Shown here: positions 34,858 through 44,419 of the stretch, piece after piece | Layout of the letters: each line of letters opens with the position of its first letter | Position numbering within the stretch: position 1 is the first letter of the stretch | Assembly (NCBI RefSeq): GCF_034087045.1 | Contig: NZ_CP139247.1 | Location: 5,606,001 to 5,670,000, forward strand | Reading direction: 5' to 3' | DNA length: 64,000 bases | From: Chitinophaga sancti | GTDB lineage: Bacteria; Bacteroidota; Bacteroidia; Chitinophagales; Chitinophagaceae | Program-made: the position numbers and the translations under genes | Notes under the pieces: generated by a model | What the model was told of the DNA's origin: nothing | Databases searched by the model: none | What the model saw: the letters and a program-made list of their open reading frames with translations, nothing else

Positions 34858-35943
34858 TCATAGATGCAGGTTTACCTTTTTGCCAGTACGTGCTGCCTCA
34901 TAGATAGCATCTATAATCTTCAGGTCTTTAACGGCTTCTTCGCCATTGACTGGCACGATGGGTTGTTTATTATCAAAAATAATAGCTGCCATTTCATCCA
35001 TTTGAACTGCCTGGTGAATGGTATGAGGTTTGGTTAATTCTCCTTTGTTAGTCCGTCCTTTAATGGGTCCGTAGTTAGTAGAGGGCTGCATTTCAGCAAA
35101 GCCTTTATCTCCGTTCAGGAAGAACTTGTCCAGGTTGTTCATCGCATAAGTAGACAGACAGGAGGCCGCAGCGCCACTGGGAAACCCGAATTGAAACTGG
35201 ATCGTTTCGTCTACCCCTTCTTTAAATTTCACATGGTCTGTTTTGGTTTCCTGTGCGGTTACCCAGACAGGGTCCTCTCCTGTCATATATCTTGCGCCAT
35301 TGATGGCATAGATACCGATATCCATGATTGATCCTCCGCCAGCTAATTGTTTATTAAGACGCCATTGGCTGGGATCGCCGATCTTAAATCCACAAAGTCC
35401 CTGAAAAAAAAGAACCTTACCGAAATCCCCGTTATTACGCATTCTAATGACTTCGAGGGTATTGGGTTCAAAGTGCATACGATAACCTACCAGGAGCTTT
35501 ACATTGGCCTTTTTGCAGGCCTCTACCATTTCCTCCCCTTCTTTTGCATTAACTGCCATTGGCTTTTCACAAATCGCATGTTTACCTGCTTTTGCAACGC
35601 GAATGACCTGGTCATGATGTAGGGCATTAGGTGTAATGACGTACACAGCATCTATATCAGGGTTATTTCTGATCTCGTCAAAGTTCTCATAGTTATAGCA
35701 ATTCTTTTCCGGAATATTGTATTTGGCCTGCCAGGCTTTGATCTTTGAAGGCGTGCCACTGATGACCCCGACGAGTTTGACGCGCGAGCAGGATTGGATG
35801 GCTTCGGCAACGCGGGTACCGTACCCTCCCAGCCCACAAATGGCGACACGAAGGGGTTTCTCTTCGTACAGTTTGAAATTGGTGAATGGAATGGCAATAG
35901 AAGCCATGGCAAGGTTTTGTAAAAAGACACGACGGGAATTCAT
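34858..35943 (-). CDS. Gfo/Idh/MocA family oxidoreductase, secreted
   Basis: 361 residues. The N-terminus (MNSRRVFLQNLAMASIAIP) resembles a Tat-type signal with twin Arg. The Rossmann motif is AICGLGGYGTRVAEAI, and the family lysine lies in AICEKPMAVN. The C-terminal domain includes GGGSIMDIGIYAINGARYMTG, typical of glucose-fructose-oxidoreductase-like members that keep a bound NADP. It probably oxidises or reduces a sugar in the periplasm. It is convergent with the SMP-30-like gene, and the two may act in one sugar-oxidation route. Confidence 0.85.
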   Translation of the reverse strand: MNSRRVFLQNLAMASIAIPFTNFKLYEEKPLRVAICGLGGYGTRVAEAIQSCSRVKLVGVISGTPSKIKAWQAKYNIPEKNCYNYENFDEIRNNPDIDAVYVITPNALHHDQVIRVAKAGKHAICEKPMAVNAKEGEEMVEACKKANVKLLVGYRMHFEPNTLEVIRMRNNGDFGKVLFFQGLCGFKIGDPSQWRLNKQLAGGGSIMDIGIYAINGARYMTGEDPVWVTAQETKTDHVKFKEGVDETIQFQFGFPSGAAASCLSTYAMNNLDKFFLNGDKGFAEMQPSTNYGPIKGRTNKGELTKPHTIHQAVQMDEMAAIIFDNKQPIVPVNGEEAVKDLKIIDAIYEAARTGKKVNLHL

Positions 35944-36018
35944 AATTGTAAGGTTAATATGGGTTATTTACCTAAGATAGGGAATTATTTTCAAGGTTAG
36001 GCTACCTTAAAAGAGCTT

Positions 36019-36054
36019 AAAAAGGAAAACCAGAGACAGTATCTCCGGTTTTCC
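36019..36054 (-). terminator. Terminator at the end of the PUL
   Basis: A 13-bp stem with one mismatch (GGAAAACCAGAGA arm) and a 5-base loop. On the minus strand it is followed by TTTTT. It lies 60 bp after the SusD remnant and probably ends the long PUL transcript. Confidence 0.7.
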
Positions 36055-36117
36055 CGGTCGCGGTAGGTTTTGCTCCCTGCCTGACCAACTACATTTTACA
36101 CAGAAACGTCCATTACA

Positions 36118-36420
36118 TTAGTAAGAAGGATTTTGCTCATCTGCTAAATTGGAATTGGCTTTTATTTCAGTATAAGGTATAGGCCCAATTCTTCTATACG
36201 CAGCTATGATAAGTGGGTTATAATTATCTCCTGCAATAAGTGGGAAATTACCGTTTCCACCACCATAATCGTTTGCTGATCCGTAATTAAAAGAGCCATC
36301 TGCATTCCTCGTAGAATACCAGGGAAGGGCAAAAAATATATTACCTGCCGGATTCGAAAAATAGCCACTATTGGAAGGTGTTCTTTGCTCTACGGAAAGG
36401 TGAGGCCACCTAATATTCAA
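36118..36420 (-). pseudogene. SusD/RagB C-terminal remnant
   Basis: About 100 residues that match only the end of a SusD protein: an aromatic-rich loop and the closing PIPYTEIKANSNL...QNPSY, the usual SusD ending. There is no ATG and no lipoprotein signal, and the rest of the gene is missing. Upstream in-frame sequence runs on for about six codons without SusD features. It is a leftover of a deleted second susD at the distal end of the PUL. Confidence 0.65.
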
Positions 36421-36588
36421 GGAACGAACTCTCTTGAAACATTTCCATGTATTGGGCTAGTTTTCAACAGGATGGGTTATCCTGTTTTACGGGTTCTCAG
36501 TGTGTCATCATTTATAAGAAAAGAAATTAGGTTTTAGAGAAGGTAATATATTTTTTTAGTCAACAAATATTGCGGGATAATATTATTT

Positions 36589-38967
36589 TCAATTTGGTTT
36601 GTTACTATCCTTCAAATTAATATTCTTCCTGATTTCTTTCTGATTTCTAAAAATTGCAATGTCAGTACTTGTACCAACCCCCATCCTGGCTTCGCTTAGA
36701 TCCCGGACATTGTCAATTCTTTTCCCATTCAAAAAGAGAATGACATCATTGGGCTGTAGGAATTTTGCTGCGGTTGTACCTTGCATAACCGATACGACCA
36801 ACGCTCCCCTTGTTTCATCCATACCCGTGGCAGACCGCTCTCCCAGCGTGCGCAGGGTCTTTACCTTCGCGCCCATAAATTCAATGGCTTCATCCCCATC
36901 CGCATAATTTAGTGTTACAAGTGTCGGCAGGGGAATCTTTTTTGCCAGTGCCTTCAGTTTAAGAGAAACAACGCCAAAACTATCCATTGGAAAGTTTTTA
37001 AACCCTATTTCAAAAGCCTTTGAACTTTCCTTTAGCCTGAAATCGCCTTGTTGTGGCTGCTGAAAATCAAGCGGTACGCATACAGAATGTCTATCTGTAC
37101 CCCTTTCCCAGGCAGCTTTCAGCGACATTGAATCCGGAAAGACATTATAGTCGACCTCCTGCCCCCATTCCTTAATGCCAATAGGCAGGTAACCGGTAGC
37201 AACAACATTATGTTTAAAAACATCGTTGCTGTTTTCAAACCACACATGCGGATGAAAGGTGTTATTAACCATAATATTATTTTCTACTACCCGGTTCACG
37301 CCTTCTCTAAGTTTTATGCCGCCGTTTAGACAAAGATTATCATAGATCCGGTAATTGCTGGAGCCATCGTCCAGATCTATATCCCAACCGTGATCGCAAC
37401 GCATGCGGTTATGATGAAGCAAAATAGGGTCTACTACATCCAGTAATACAAGATCAAAGTTGGTAGCCACAATAGCGTCAAGTTTCTTTTTATCAGGGTG
37501 CCAGTACCGATCCCGTCCCCAGGAATTAAAAGAGCCATGATCGCCGCTTTCTTTAACTGTATTGAATACATCATTATAGGCGATCTCATGTCCACCCCAG
37601 GTTCCTTCACTAACATTTATACCGGCGCGCGGCACATCATAAATGGTGTTATGGCTTGCCGTAATATGTCTGCACATTGACAGCTCAATGCCGGCTGATT
37701 GTTTTTCAACAATACCAAGGTTAAACAAGAGGTTATTGTATACTCTGCATGATGCCGGATAATTATTGGTGCGGGGCCCAGGCGAGCGGTCCATCTCTTC
37801 CGATGGAACAAATTCGTTATACTCAAAGCTGGGTGAACGTACCGCTGCTGGGTCGCCCACAAAACATACAGCGCTGGCGCCAATATCGGAAATCAAACAG
37901 CCGGCGACCTCGCAATCCCGGTTATAATTGTTAAAGAAGATAGCATTGCCACCTACATCCCTGACTACACAGTCATCTATCGCGCAATGAATCGCTCCGG
38001 TAAGGAGAACGGCACCTCCGCGATAAATAGTCCAATCACTTCGCAACAATGGTTCTTTGTTCTCCATGAAAGTGCGCAATGTATGCATTAGCGTAAGTCC
38101 GCTAATTCGAATATTCTTCACTGGCGCAGCTTCGGTTCCTTTGAATTCAATGAGATGACGAATACGAGGTGTTTCAAATGTTGCGGTCTTTATATCAAGC
38201 CCTTCTGGTGGATAATAATATAACAAACCGATTTTCTTATCGTAGTACCATTCCCCGGGTGAATCGAGTTCCTCAAAAATGTTCTCTACAAAACGGTGGA
38301 CGGGATGCATACCCATACGCCTGTTATTCTGCCACCCGCCTTCAAGTATAAGTTCGCCGAGGCTATCCTTCCCTTTGATCAGATAATGAAAATCACCCCA
38401 TTCTGAACGGTGGAGCGCATGTACATAACCTCCACCAGGGTTTTGCCAACGGGCAGTTCGTTCCTTACTTAAAGCATCGGCTGCAGTACCGCCCAGGAAG
38501 CGGGCGGACGAGTCATAATTAGGATAACGGGCCATATGCTGCAAGCGACGATTAACGAATAGCTGGTCAAAAATAAGGCCTGGCCCAACCCTGGTTTGCC
38601 AAACACCACCTTTATATTTGCTCCACTGAAGGTTTTTCAGCCGTACTCCCCCGCTGATAGTGACCGTTTCATTTTCAACATTGGTTATGGTGAGGGTTTC
38701 ATCATCTCGCCTGGAATCCTCCGGTGTAAAAACAATAGGGCTTTCCAGGTAATAAGTACCGCCAAAAAGCCTGATGATCACTTGCCCCTGAGTTGTCCGA
38801 GCCGCTGCAAGGGCTTTCGTAACAGACAGAAATGGCTGCTGTGAGGTTCCTGCATTAGTATCGCTGCCATTGGATGAAACATAAAAAGTGGTTTGTGAAA
38901 GAGCACATACCGGCAATACAAAAATCATTGCATAAAGTATAACAACCATTTTGTTCGTTTTAATCAT
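36589..38967 (-). CDS. Parallel beta-helix glycosidase-like protein with C-terminal PDZ domain
   Basis: 792 residues from the ATG at 38967, with a signal peptide ending near CALSQ. It opens with TTFYVSSNGSDTNAGT..QPF and GGTYYLESPIVFTPEDS, the entry of right-handed beta-helix enzymes. Many N/H-rich coils follow (GGNAIFFNNYNRD, ITASHNTIYDVPRAGINVSE). This most resembles GH141 or GH120-type beta-helix glycosidases (fucosidase, xylanase or xylosidase), but I cannot assign the family firmly. Residues about 700-785 form a PDZ-like domain (GALVVSVMQGTTAAKFLQPNDVILFLNGKRI). The gene lies 39 bp downstream of GH2 in the PUL transcript. Confidence 0.7.
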   Translation of the reverse strand: MIKTNKMVVILYAMIFVLPVCALSQTTFYVSSNGSDTNAGTSQQPFLSVTKALAAARTTQGQVIIRLFGGTYYLESPIVFTPEDSRRDDETLTITNVENETVTISGGVRLKNLQWSKYKGGVWQTRVGPGLIFDQLFVNRRLQHMARYPNYDSSARFLGGTAADALSKERTARWQNPGGGYVHALHRSEWGDFHYLIKGKDSLGELILEGGWQNNRRMGMHPVHRFVENIFEELDSPGEWYYDKKIGLLYYYPPEGLDIKTATFETPRIRHLIEFKGTEAAPVKNIRISGLTLMHTLRTFMENKEPLLRSDWTIYRGGAVLLTGAIHCAIDDCVVRDVGGNAIFFNNYNRDCEVAGCLISDIGASAVCFVGDPAAVRSPSFEYNEFVPSEEMDRSPGPRTNNYPASCRVYNNLLFNLGIVEKQSAGIELSMCRHITASHNTIYDVPRAGINVSEGTWGGHEIAYNDVFNTVKESGDHGSFNSWGRDRYWHPDKKKLDAIVATNFDLVLLDVVDPILLHHNRMRCDHGWDIDLDDGSSNYRIYDNLCLNGGIKLREGVNRVVENNIMVNNTFHPHVWFENSNDVFKHNVVATGYLPIGIKEWGQEVDYNVFPDSMSLKAAWERGTDRHSVCVPLDFQQPQQGDFRLKESSKAFEIGFKNFPMDSFGVVSLKLKALAKKIPLPTLVTLNYADGDEAIEFMGAKVKTLRTLGERSATGMDETRGALVVSVMQGTTAAKFLQPNDVILFLNGKRIDNVRDLSEARMGVGTSTDIAIFRNQKEIRKNINLKDSNKPN

Positions 38968-39006
38968 CACTATGTCTCTTTAACAGTTTTTATTAGAATT
39001 ATAGAA

Positions 39007-41463
39007 CTATTGCACCTTTATGATAACTGTCGATCCCGCGAGCGTTTCTGAAATGGCCTTTAAGCGTATTTCTCCTGCGGCTTTACCTGATTGCACCAAT
39101 ACCTGGCAATAGCCGTTGAAAGCTCTTCGCTGGTTTGTATTCTCAGGGTCGTGGCAGCTTGGATCTCCATTACCGGTTCCAATAATCTTGCCGGGTCCTT
39201 CAACAAAAAATTGAACATAATTATTAGCTGTAGGTACCACCCTTCCGCTGCTATCTCTAATGGCAACATTTACAACCGCAACATCACAGCCATCAGCCTT
39301 TAAATAATCTACATCGCTTGCCAATGTTAATTTTTCGGGAGCAGTAGTTGTTTCTATTAGCTGACTGGCTACTTGCTGACCGCTATTGTAGCCCCTTGCC
39401 TCCAGCCTCCCGGGTCGATAAACTACTTCCCACTCAAAATATTCAAATGGTTCGGTTTTCTTCCTACCCACACTTTCCCCGTTAACAAATAACGATACTT
39501 CTTCACAATTGCTGTATCCCCTGATCTTCATTTTTTGTCCTACTTTCCCTGGCCAGTTCCAATGTGGGAAGACATGTATCAAAGGCGTATCTGTCCATGC
39601 AGCTTTGTAGGCATAATATCCGTCTTTCGGAAAACCGCATACATCCATAATACCAAAATGGGAGCTGACACAGGGCCACCCATAGGGAGTGGGCTCTCCC
39701 CGGTAGTCAAATCCAGTCCATACAAAAGTGCCACTTAGGAACGGGTACTGAACAATGTGTTTCCAATCCTGACCAGGTTGCAGGCCCCATCCTATCCCCA
39801 ATCCAAAGTTGGAAACATAACCTAACCCTCCATTATCTTCATATTCGCCCCGGGTGGAAACATAGCTGGTCGACTCTGTAACAAACATTTTACGCCTGGG
39901 ATATTGAAGATGATCTTTCACATACTGCATTCCCCTCTGACCATAATTATAGCCTACTACATCCAGCACATCGCTATATCCACCTTCATTCCAACCATGG
40001 TTCATTGCAGCCGTCACCTGTCGGGTATCATCTAACTCATGAGCTACTTCCACAAGTGATTCAAGTATTCTTCTCCCTGTTACATTACCTTCCAGGGACT
40101 CCTCATTTTCCAGGCTCCACATAAATACGGAAGGATGATTACGGTCGCGGAGGATCATAGTTTTTAAATCCTCTTTCCCTTGTGCACTTGATGACAATAA
40201 CCGGTTTTCATCTAATACCAACATGCCGATGCTATCACAGATATCCAGTAGCTCAGGTGTAGGCGGATGATGAGCGCAACGGTAGCCATTACTACCCATT
40301 TCTTTTAAAAGCTTCAGCTTATACGCGTTAATTTTATCAGGCAATGCCACACCCACACCAGCAAAATCCTGGTGATTGGCGGTGCCTTTTATAGGATAAA
40401 GCTTTCCATTAAGAAAAAAGCCGTTAGTGGTAACCTCAACTGTTCTTATGCCAAACGTGGTTTCATAATTATCAACGGCAATGCCATTTTCAACAATTTC
40501 AGTTTTCACTTTGTAAAGAGAGGGTGTTTCCGGTGACCACAGTTGTGGTCTTACCACATTAGCCTGCTGCTCTACAGTTAGCTTATTGTGTTTTGGTATT
40601 GACAAGGAGCTGCTTTGAGTGCTCAGCACCGTTCCGTTTTTAGCCAATATCCTTGAAATGAGCGTAAATTTTCTATCGACATTATCATCATTTTGCAACG
40701 TGGTCCCGATACTCACCGTTGCTTTCTGAGTGGTAACAATGGGCGTTGTAATATGAGTACCATACTGGTCAACATGCAGTTTCCCCCTTTTAGTCAGCCA
40801 AACATGCCTGTAAATACCACAGCCCTCATACCACCATCCTTCAAAATCTGTTGCATCCACTTTCACCAGTATTACATTCTTTCCTTCCCTCCCGTATCGC
40901 AGCACATCTGTAAGATCGTAAGTGGAAGGTAGGTAACCACTTTCATGATGGCCCATAAGATGACCATTCACCCAAACAGTACTGTTCCGGAAAATACCAT
41001 CAAAATCAATTGAGATCATCTTTCCTTCATCTCCTTCCGGTATCTCAAACTCTTTCCTGTAAAAGCCTATCCCTGTCGGCCGGTAACCATTCCCGGCAGG
41101 CTGACTGCCAATGTTATCATCGTGTACAAAGGGCTCGCCCACCAACCAGTCGTGTGGCAGGTTTATATTCATCCAGTCGCCAGGCTTATAATCCGCCACC
41201 TTATTCTTATCGGTATAAGCAATAACGGCTTCCTCTCCTGTCACTACTTTTACATTAGCATCACTTAAGCCTCCCTGCTTTCCGGCTTTTACAGCACGCT
41301 TTATAGCAATGTCGCCTTTGTGAAACTGCCAGTCTTCATCAAAATTTATCCTCGCCCTTTTTACAGGAGTCCCCTCCGATAGATGCTGTGCTGACAGGTA
41401 AAAATTACCTGTTAAAGTCAATATAATTACCCCAGTTGCAAAAACAAGAAATCTGTAAATCAT
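39007..41463 (-). CDS. GH2 family glycosidase, probable beta-galactosidase
   Basis: 818 residues, secreted (hydrophobic N-terminus ending near YLSAQ). It has a sugar-binding jelly-roll (LPHDWLVGEPF, GIGFYRKEFEIP, GCGIYRHVWL), an Ig-like domain, and a TIM barrel with acid/base Glu in WSLENEE (~residue 450) and nucleophile Glu in VTESTS (~530). Two C-terminal beta domains include an Ig-like one (VNVAIRDSSGRVVPTANN). In the PUL it would remove terminal beta-galactose or a related sugar from side chains. It follows a fragment of another GH2 gene. Confidence 0.85.
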   Translation of the reverse strand: MIYRFLVFATGVIILTLTGNFYLSAQHLSEGTPVKRARINFDEDWQFHKGDIAIKRAVKAGKQGGLSDANVKVVTGEEAVIAYTDKNKVADYKPGDWMNINLPHDWLVGEPFVHDDNIGSQPAGNGYRPTGIGFYRKEFEIPEGDEGKMISIDFDGIFRNSTVWVNGHLMGHHESGYLPSTYDLTDVLRYGREGKNVILVKVDATDFEGWWYEGCGIYRHVWLTKRGKLHVDQYGTHITTPIVTTQKATVSIGTTLQNDDNVDRKFTLISRILAKNGTVLSTQSSSLSIPKHNKLTVEQQANVVRPQLWSPETPSLYKVKTEIVENGIAVDNYETTFGIRTVEVTTNGFFLNGKLYPIKGTANHQDFAGVGVALPDKINAYKLKLLKEMGSNGYRCAHHPPTPELLDICDSIGMLVLDENRLLSSSAQGKEDLKTMILRDRNHPSVFMWSLENEESLEGNVTGRRILESLVEVAHELDDTRQVTAAMNHGWNEGGYSDVLDVVGYNYGQRGMQYVKDHLQYPRRKMFVTESTSYVSTRGEYEDNGGLGYVSNFGLGIGWGLQPGQDWKHIVQYPFLSGTFVWTGFDYRGEPTPYGWPCVSSHFGIMDVCGFPKDGYYAYKAAWTDTPLIHVFPHWNWPGKVGQKMKIRGYSNCEEVSLFVNGESVGRKKTEPFEYFEWEVVYRPGRLEARGYNSGQQVASQLIETTTAPEKLTLASDVDYLKADGCDVAVVNVAIRDSSGRVVPTANNYVQFFVEGPGKIIGTGNGDPSCHDPENTNQRRAFNGYCQVLVQSGKAAGEIRLKAISETLAGSTVIIKVQ

Positions 41464-41573
41464 AAATCTAATTCTAAAATTATTGTCCTCATAAACACAG
41501 GTGTGATTCTCCCCACCCTGGCAAGCGGATAAAATCCACCAGATTAATATTGTAATGTCACAGCCTCAAAAAA

Positions 41574-42251
41574 TTAAAGTGCCCTGATGCTTACATTACC
41601 CCATTGTGCCACATGTACAGGTTCTGTCACCATCATCCAAACATGGCGATAAATACCGGAACCACTATACCACCGGCTATTTATCTGTTGAGAATTGTCT
41701 ACCCTGACTGATATGACATTATCCTCCCCAAACACAAGATAAGGTGAAAGGTCGTAACTAAACGAAGTATAACCGTACGGATAAATCCCCAGCGATTTCC
41801 CATTAATAAAAACCTCTGCGTTCATATATACACCTTCGAAATAAATGGAAATGTGTTTGCCTTCCCATTCGCCGGGAACAGGAAAGGTTTTCCGGTACCA
41901 ACCAATACCGGCAGGAAAATAGCCGCCTGCTCCTCCGGTTGGATTTTTGGGGTTTATCGTTCCTTCAATGCTCCAATCGTGCGGTAAACTGAGGCTTCGC
42001 CAATCTTTGTCATTGAAGTCATTTTTTGAAGCCTCCGGTATATCGCCTAAAAAAAACTTCCAGCCATCATCAAATAATTGCTTTCGTTGAATACCTCCGG
42101 AAGAGCTGGTACCCTTTACCGGAATACCGATACTCTTTTGCAAAAGCAAATTATCATTCCCAGTCGCAGGTAAAGAAATCCGGGCAGAACATATTGACTG
42201 ATAAAAAATCGCTACCGCTAAAAACACTGCTAGTCTTACTATCTTTTTCAT
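41574..42251 (-). pseudogene. GH2 N-terminal fragment
   Basis: 225 residues: a signal peptide (MKKIVRLAVFLAVAIFYQSIC) and only the GH2 sugar-binding domain (LPHDWSIEGTINP, GIGWYRKTFPVP, SGSGIYRHVWMMV). It stops at VAQWGNVSIRAL, where the Ig and barrel domains should begin. The catalytic residues are therefore missing. It could be translated as a secreted binding domain, but decay after a deletion is more likely. It lies upstream of the intact GH2, from which it differs clearly. Confidence 0.7.
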
Positions 42252-42311
42252 TCGTTACAATCCTTGTAAATTTTATCGGATCGAAGTTACAGTTATACGG
42301 CAGGTGATTAA

Positions 42312-44390
42312 CTATTTTGTGATCACGTCTACTTCCGCATATCCGGCATCATTATTACCATTCACCTCACGCACTGCACGGAGTTTTATATAACGGGCAT
42401 TTATTGGTGTAAAGCTTCTCGTTTGCCACAATGGGTTGTTTTTTATGTTTGGAAACTCTCCTTCATCTACCTGCTTCCACGCCTTATTATCGGGCGAAAC
42501 AAAAAATTGATATTTTGCAATTGCCCCCGTGGTGTTTCCCTGGTCTGGCAGATATTTGAACCCACATAGCTTTTGTTCCTCTCCTAAATCGAGAACCAGA
42601 TCAACAGGCATTTTTTCATCCTTACTTTGATGCCACGCAGTAGATGGATTTCCATCCAGGATCAGGTTTGCCTTTTCATCGGCTAATCCGACAATTCTCC
42701 AGTTCTTCCGGGAAATATCAAATTTTTCCTTGGACACTGGACTACTTTTACCTGTAGCTGGTTCATAAGCAATAGCACTTATTTCCATTTTACCCTCTGA
42801 CAGAAAGGGATCAGTGTATTTTTTTGATTTTGAAGTAGGCTGCTCACCAGCCAGTGTGTAGTAAATAACCGACTCCATATCCGCCGGAGTGATGGTTACT
42901 TCACCAGATTGATTTCTGGTAATAGCAGGAGCAGCAAGGATTTGCGGTGCATTGTAAATGCCGATACTGGAAATGACAGGGCAGCTTTTCGAACCAGTAA
43001 TATTCAACCGAACCGCTGTTGCCTTAATCGCCGGAAAACGAAGGATACGCTTATACCCGATGGTGGTAGCTTTTGCTAGCTGCACCCAATGTCCATCAAC
43101 AAGGCCCTCTACAGTAAAGGATTTCACGCGTTGTCCTAACCGGATATATTCCTGTACCAGGAAACGGTTGAACGTGGTTGGTTTACCAAAATCTATCGTT
43201 AGCGACGCGTTAGTCACATCATCATCAGTGGCCCAATAGGTATCGTTGCTATTATCAACAGACTTATCGGGGCCAAACTCATTGGCATTTCCGCGAACAT
43301 TGGTGGCACTCGCCTTCTTATTTGCAGCCAGGTTCACGGCAAATGCTTCCTTGACAGCCCTGGCCAATCCGAGCGCTGCTTTTTCATCGTTTGGATGAAT
43401 CAGCCCATTGGGCATGATCGGGAAATTAAGCAGTAATGTACCATTGCGTCCTATGGAATTATAGTAAGTTTCCATTAATTGCGGCACCGTTTTTACCTGG
43501 CCATCTTCATGTGGATGATAGAACCATTCTGGTCTGATGGAAGTATTGACTTCGGCGGGCACCCAGGAATCCCCATTTTCCAGACCATGATGCAGCATAT
43601 TCCATTCCACCTCGCCTTTGGCATTTAGCAAACTCCAGTTCGTTTCGCCCACCAGGCCACCTTCAGTACCTACCCAGCGTAGATCGGCCCTGTCACCACC
43701 GTCATTCCATATTACGCAGTCAGGTTGTAGCCTGCGGATCAGCTTATAAGTATTCTGCCAGTCATAATAGGTAGTGCGGTCAATTGTGCGTGTTTCATTA
43801 GCACCGCCATAGTATCCTGAACCACCATTGGCGCCGTCAAACCATACTTCGAAAATCGGTCCGTAATTAGTGAGGAGTTCTGTCAGCTGATTCCGGAAGT
43901 AAGTGATATACTCCGGCTTTCCATAATCGGGGCTATTTCTATCCCAGGGGGATAGATAGATACCCAGTTTTAAGCCGTATTCTTTACAGGCATCAGCCAA
44001 TTCACGCACCACATCGCCATGGCCATTTTTCCATGGCGCATTTTTCACAGAATACTCCGTGTATTTAGACGGCCAGAGACAAAAACCGCAGTGATGCTTT
44101 ACGGTAAGTATAATTCCTTTCATACCTGCATCCCTGCATATCCGGGCCCATTGGCGGCAATCCAGTTTCAACGGATTAAATAACTTTACATCCTCATTGC
44201 CAAATCCCCAGGATTGATCCGTATAAGTATTTAAGGAGAAATGGACAAAAGCATAATATTTCATCTCCTGCCATCTCATTTGATTTTCCGTTGGTACCGG
44301 GCCATATGGATCCGGAGCCTTTTTCTGGGCATAGTTATTACTACCTGAACACAAGAAGAAAGCGACTCCACAAAGCCAATATTTCATCAT
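42312..44390 (-). CDS. GH29 alpha-L-fucosidase with F5/8-type domains
   Basis: About 692 residues (start at one of the adjacent Met codons near 44390), secreted. The barrel shows MRWQEMKYYAFVHFSLNTYTD, KGIILTVKHHCGFCLWPS and the nucleophile Asp in FEVWFDGANGG (~residue 180). Two F5/8 type C (CBM32-like) domains, near residues 345-480 and 560-690, flank a chitobiase-type C-terminal fold (VIYYTLAGEQPTSKS). It should release terminal L-fucose, fitting fucosylated side chains. It is part of the PUL operon. Confidence 0.85.
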   Translation of the reverse strand: MMKYWLCGVAFFLCSGSNNYAQKKAPDPYGPVPTENQMRWQEMKYYAFVHFSLNTYTDQSWGFGNEDVKLFNPLKLDCRQWARICRDAGMKGIILTVKHHCGFCLWPSKYTEYSVKNAPWKNGHGDVVRELADACKEYGLKLGIYLSPWDRNSPDYGKPEYITYFRNQLTELLTNYGPIFEVWFDGANGGSGYYGGANETRTIDRTTYYDWQNTYKLIRRLQPDCVIWNDGGDRADLRWVGTEGGLVGETNWSLLNAKGEVEWNMLHHGLENGDSWVPAEVNTSIRPEWFYHPHEDGQVKTVPQLMETYYNSIGRNGTLLLNFPIMPNGLIHPNDEKAALGLARAVKEAFAVNLAANKKASATNVRGNANEFGPDKSVDNSNDTYWATDDDVTNASLTIDFGKPTTFNRFLVQEYIRLGQRVKSFTVEGLVDGHWVQLAKATTIGYKRILRFPAIKATAVRLNITGSKSCPVISSIGIYNAPQILAAPAITRNQSGEVTITPADMESVIYYTLAGEQPTSKSKKYTDPFLSEGKMEISAIAYEPATGKSSPVSKEKFDISRKNWRIVGLADEKANLILDGNPSTAWHQSKDEKMPVDLVLDLGEEQKLCGFKYLPDQGNTTGAIAKYQFFVSPDNKAWKQVDEGEFPNIKNNPLWQTRSFTPINARYIKLRAVREVNGNNDAGYAEVDVITK

Positions 44391-44419
44391 ACGAATAATC
44401 ATATCAATATTATTTTGGA

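Noticed and set aside
36466..36486. Hairpin AACAGGAT/ATCCTGTT downstream of the beta-helix gene
   Set aside because: The stem is only 8 bp and no T-run follows on the minus strand; the better terminator is at 36019-36054.
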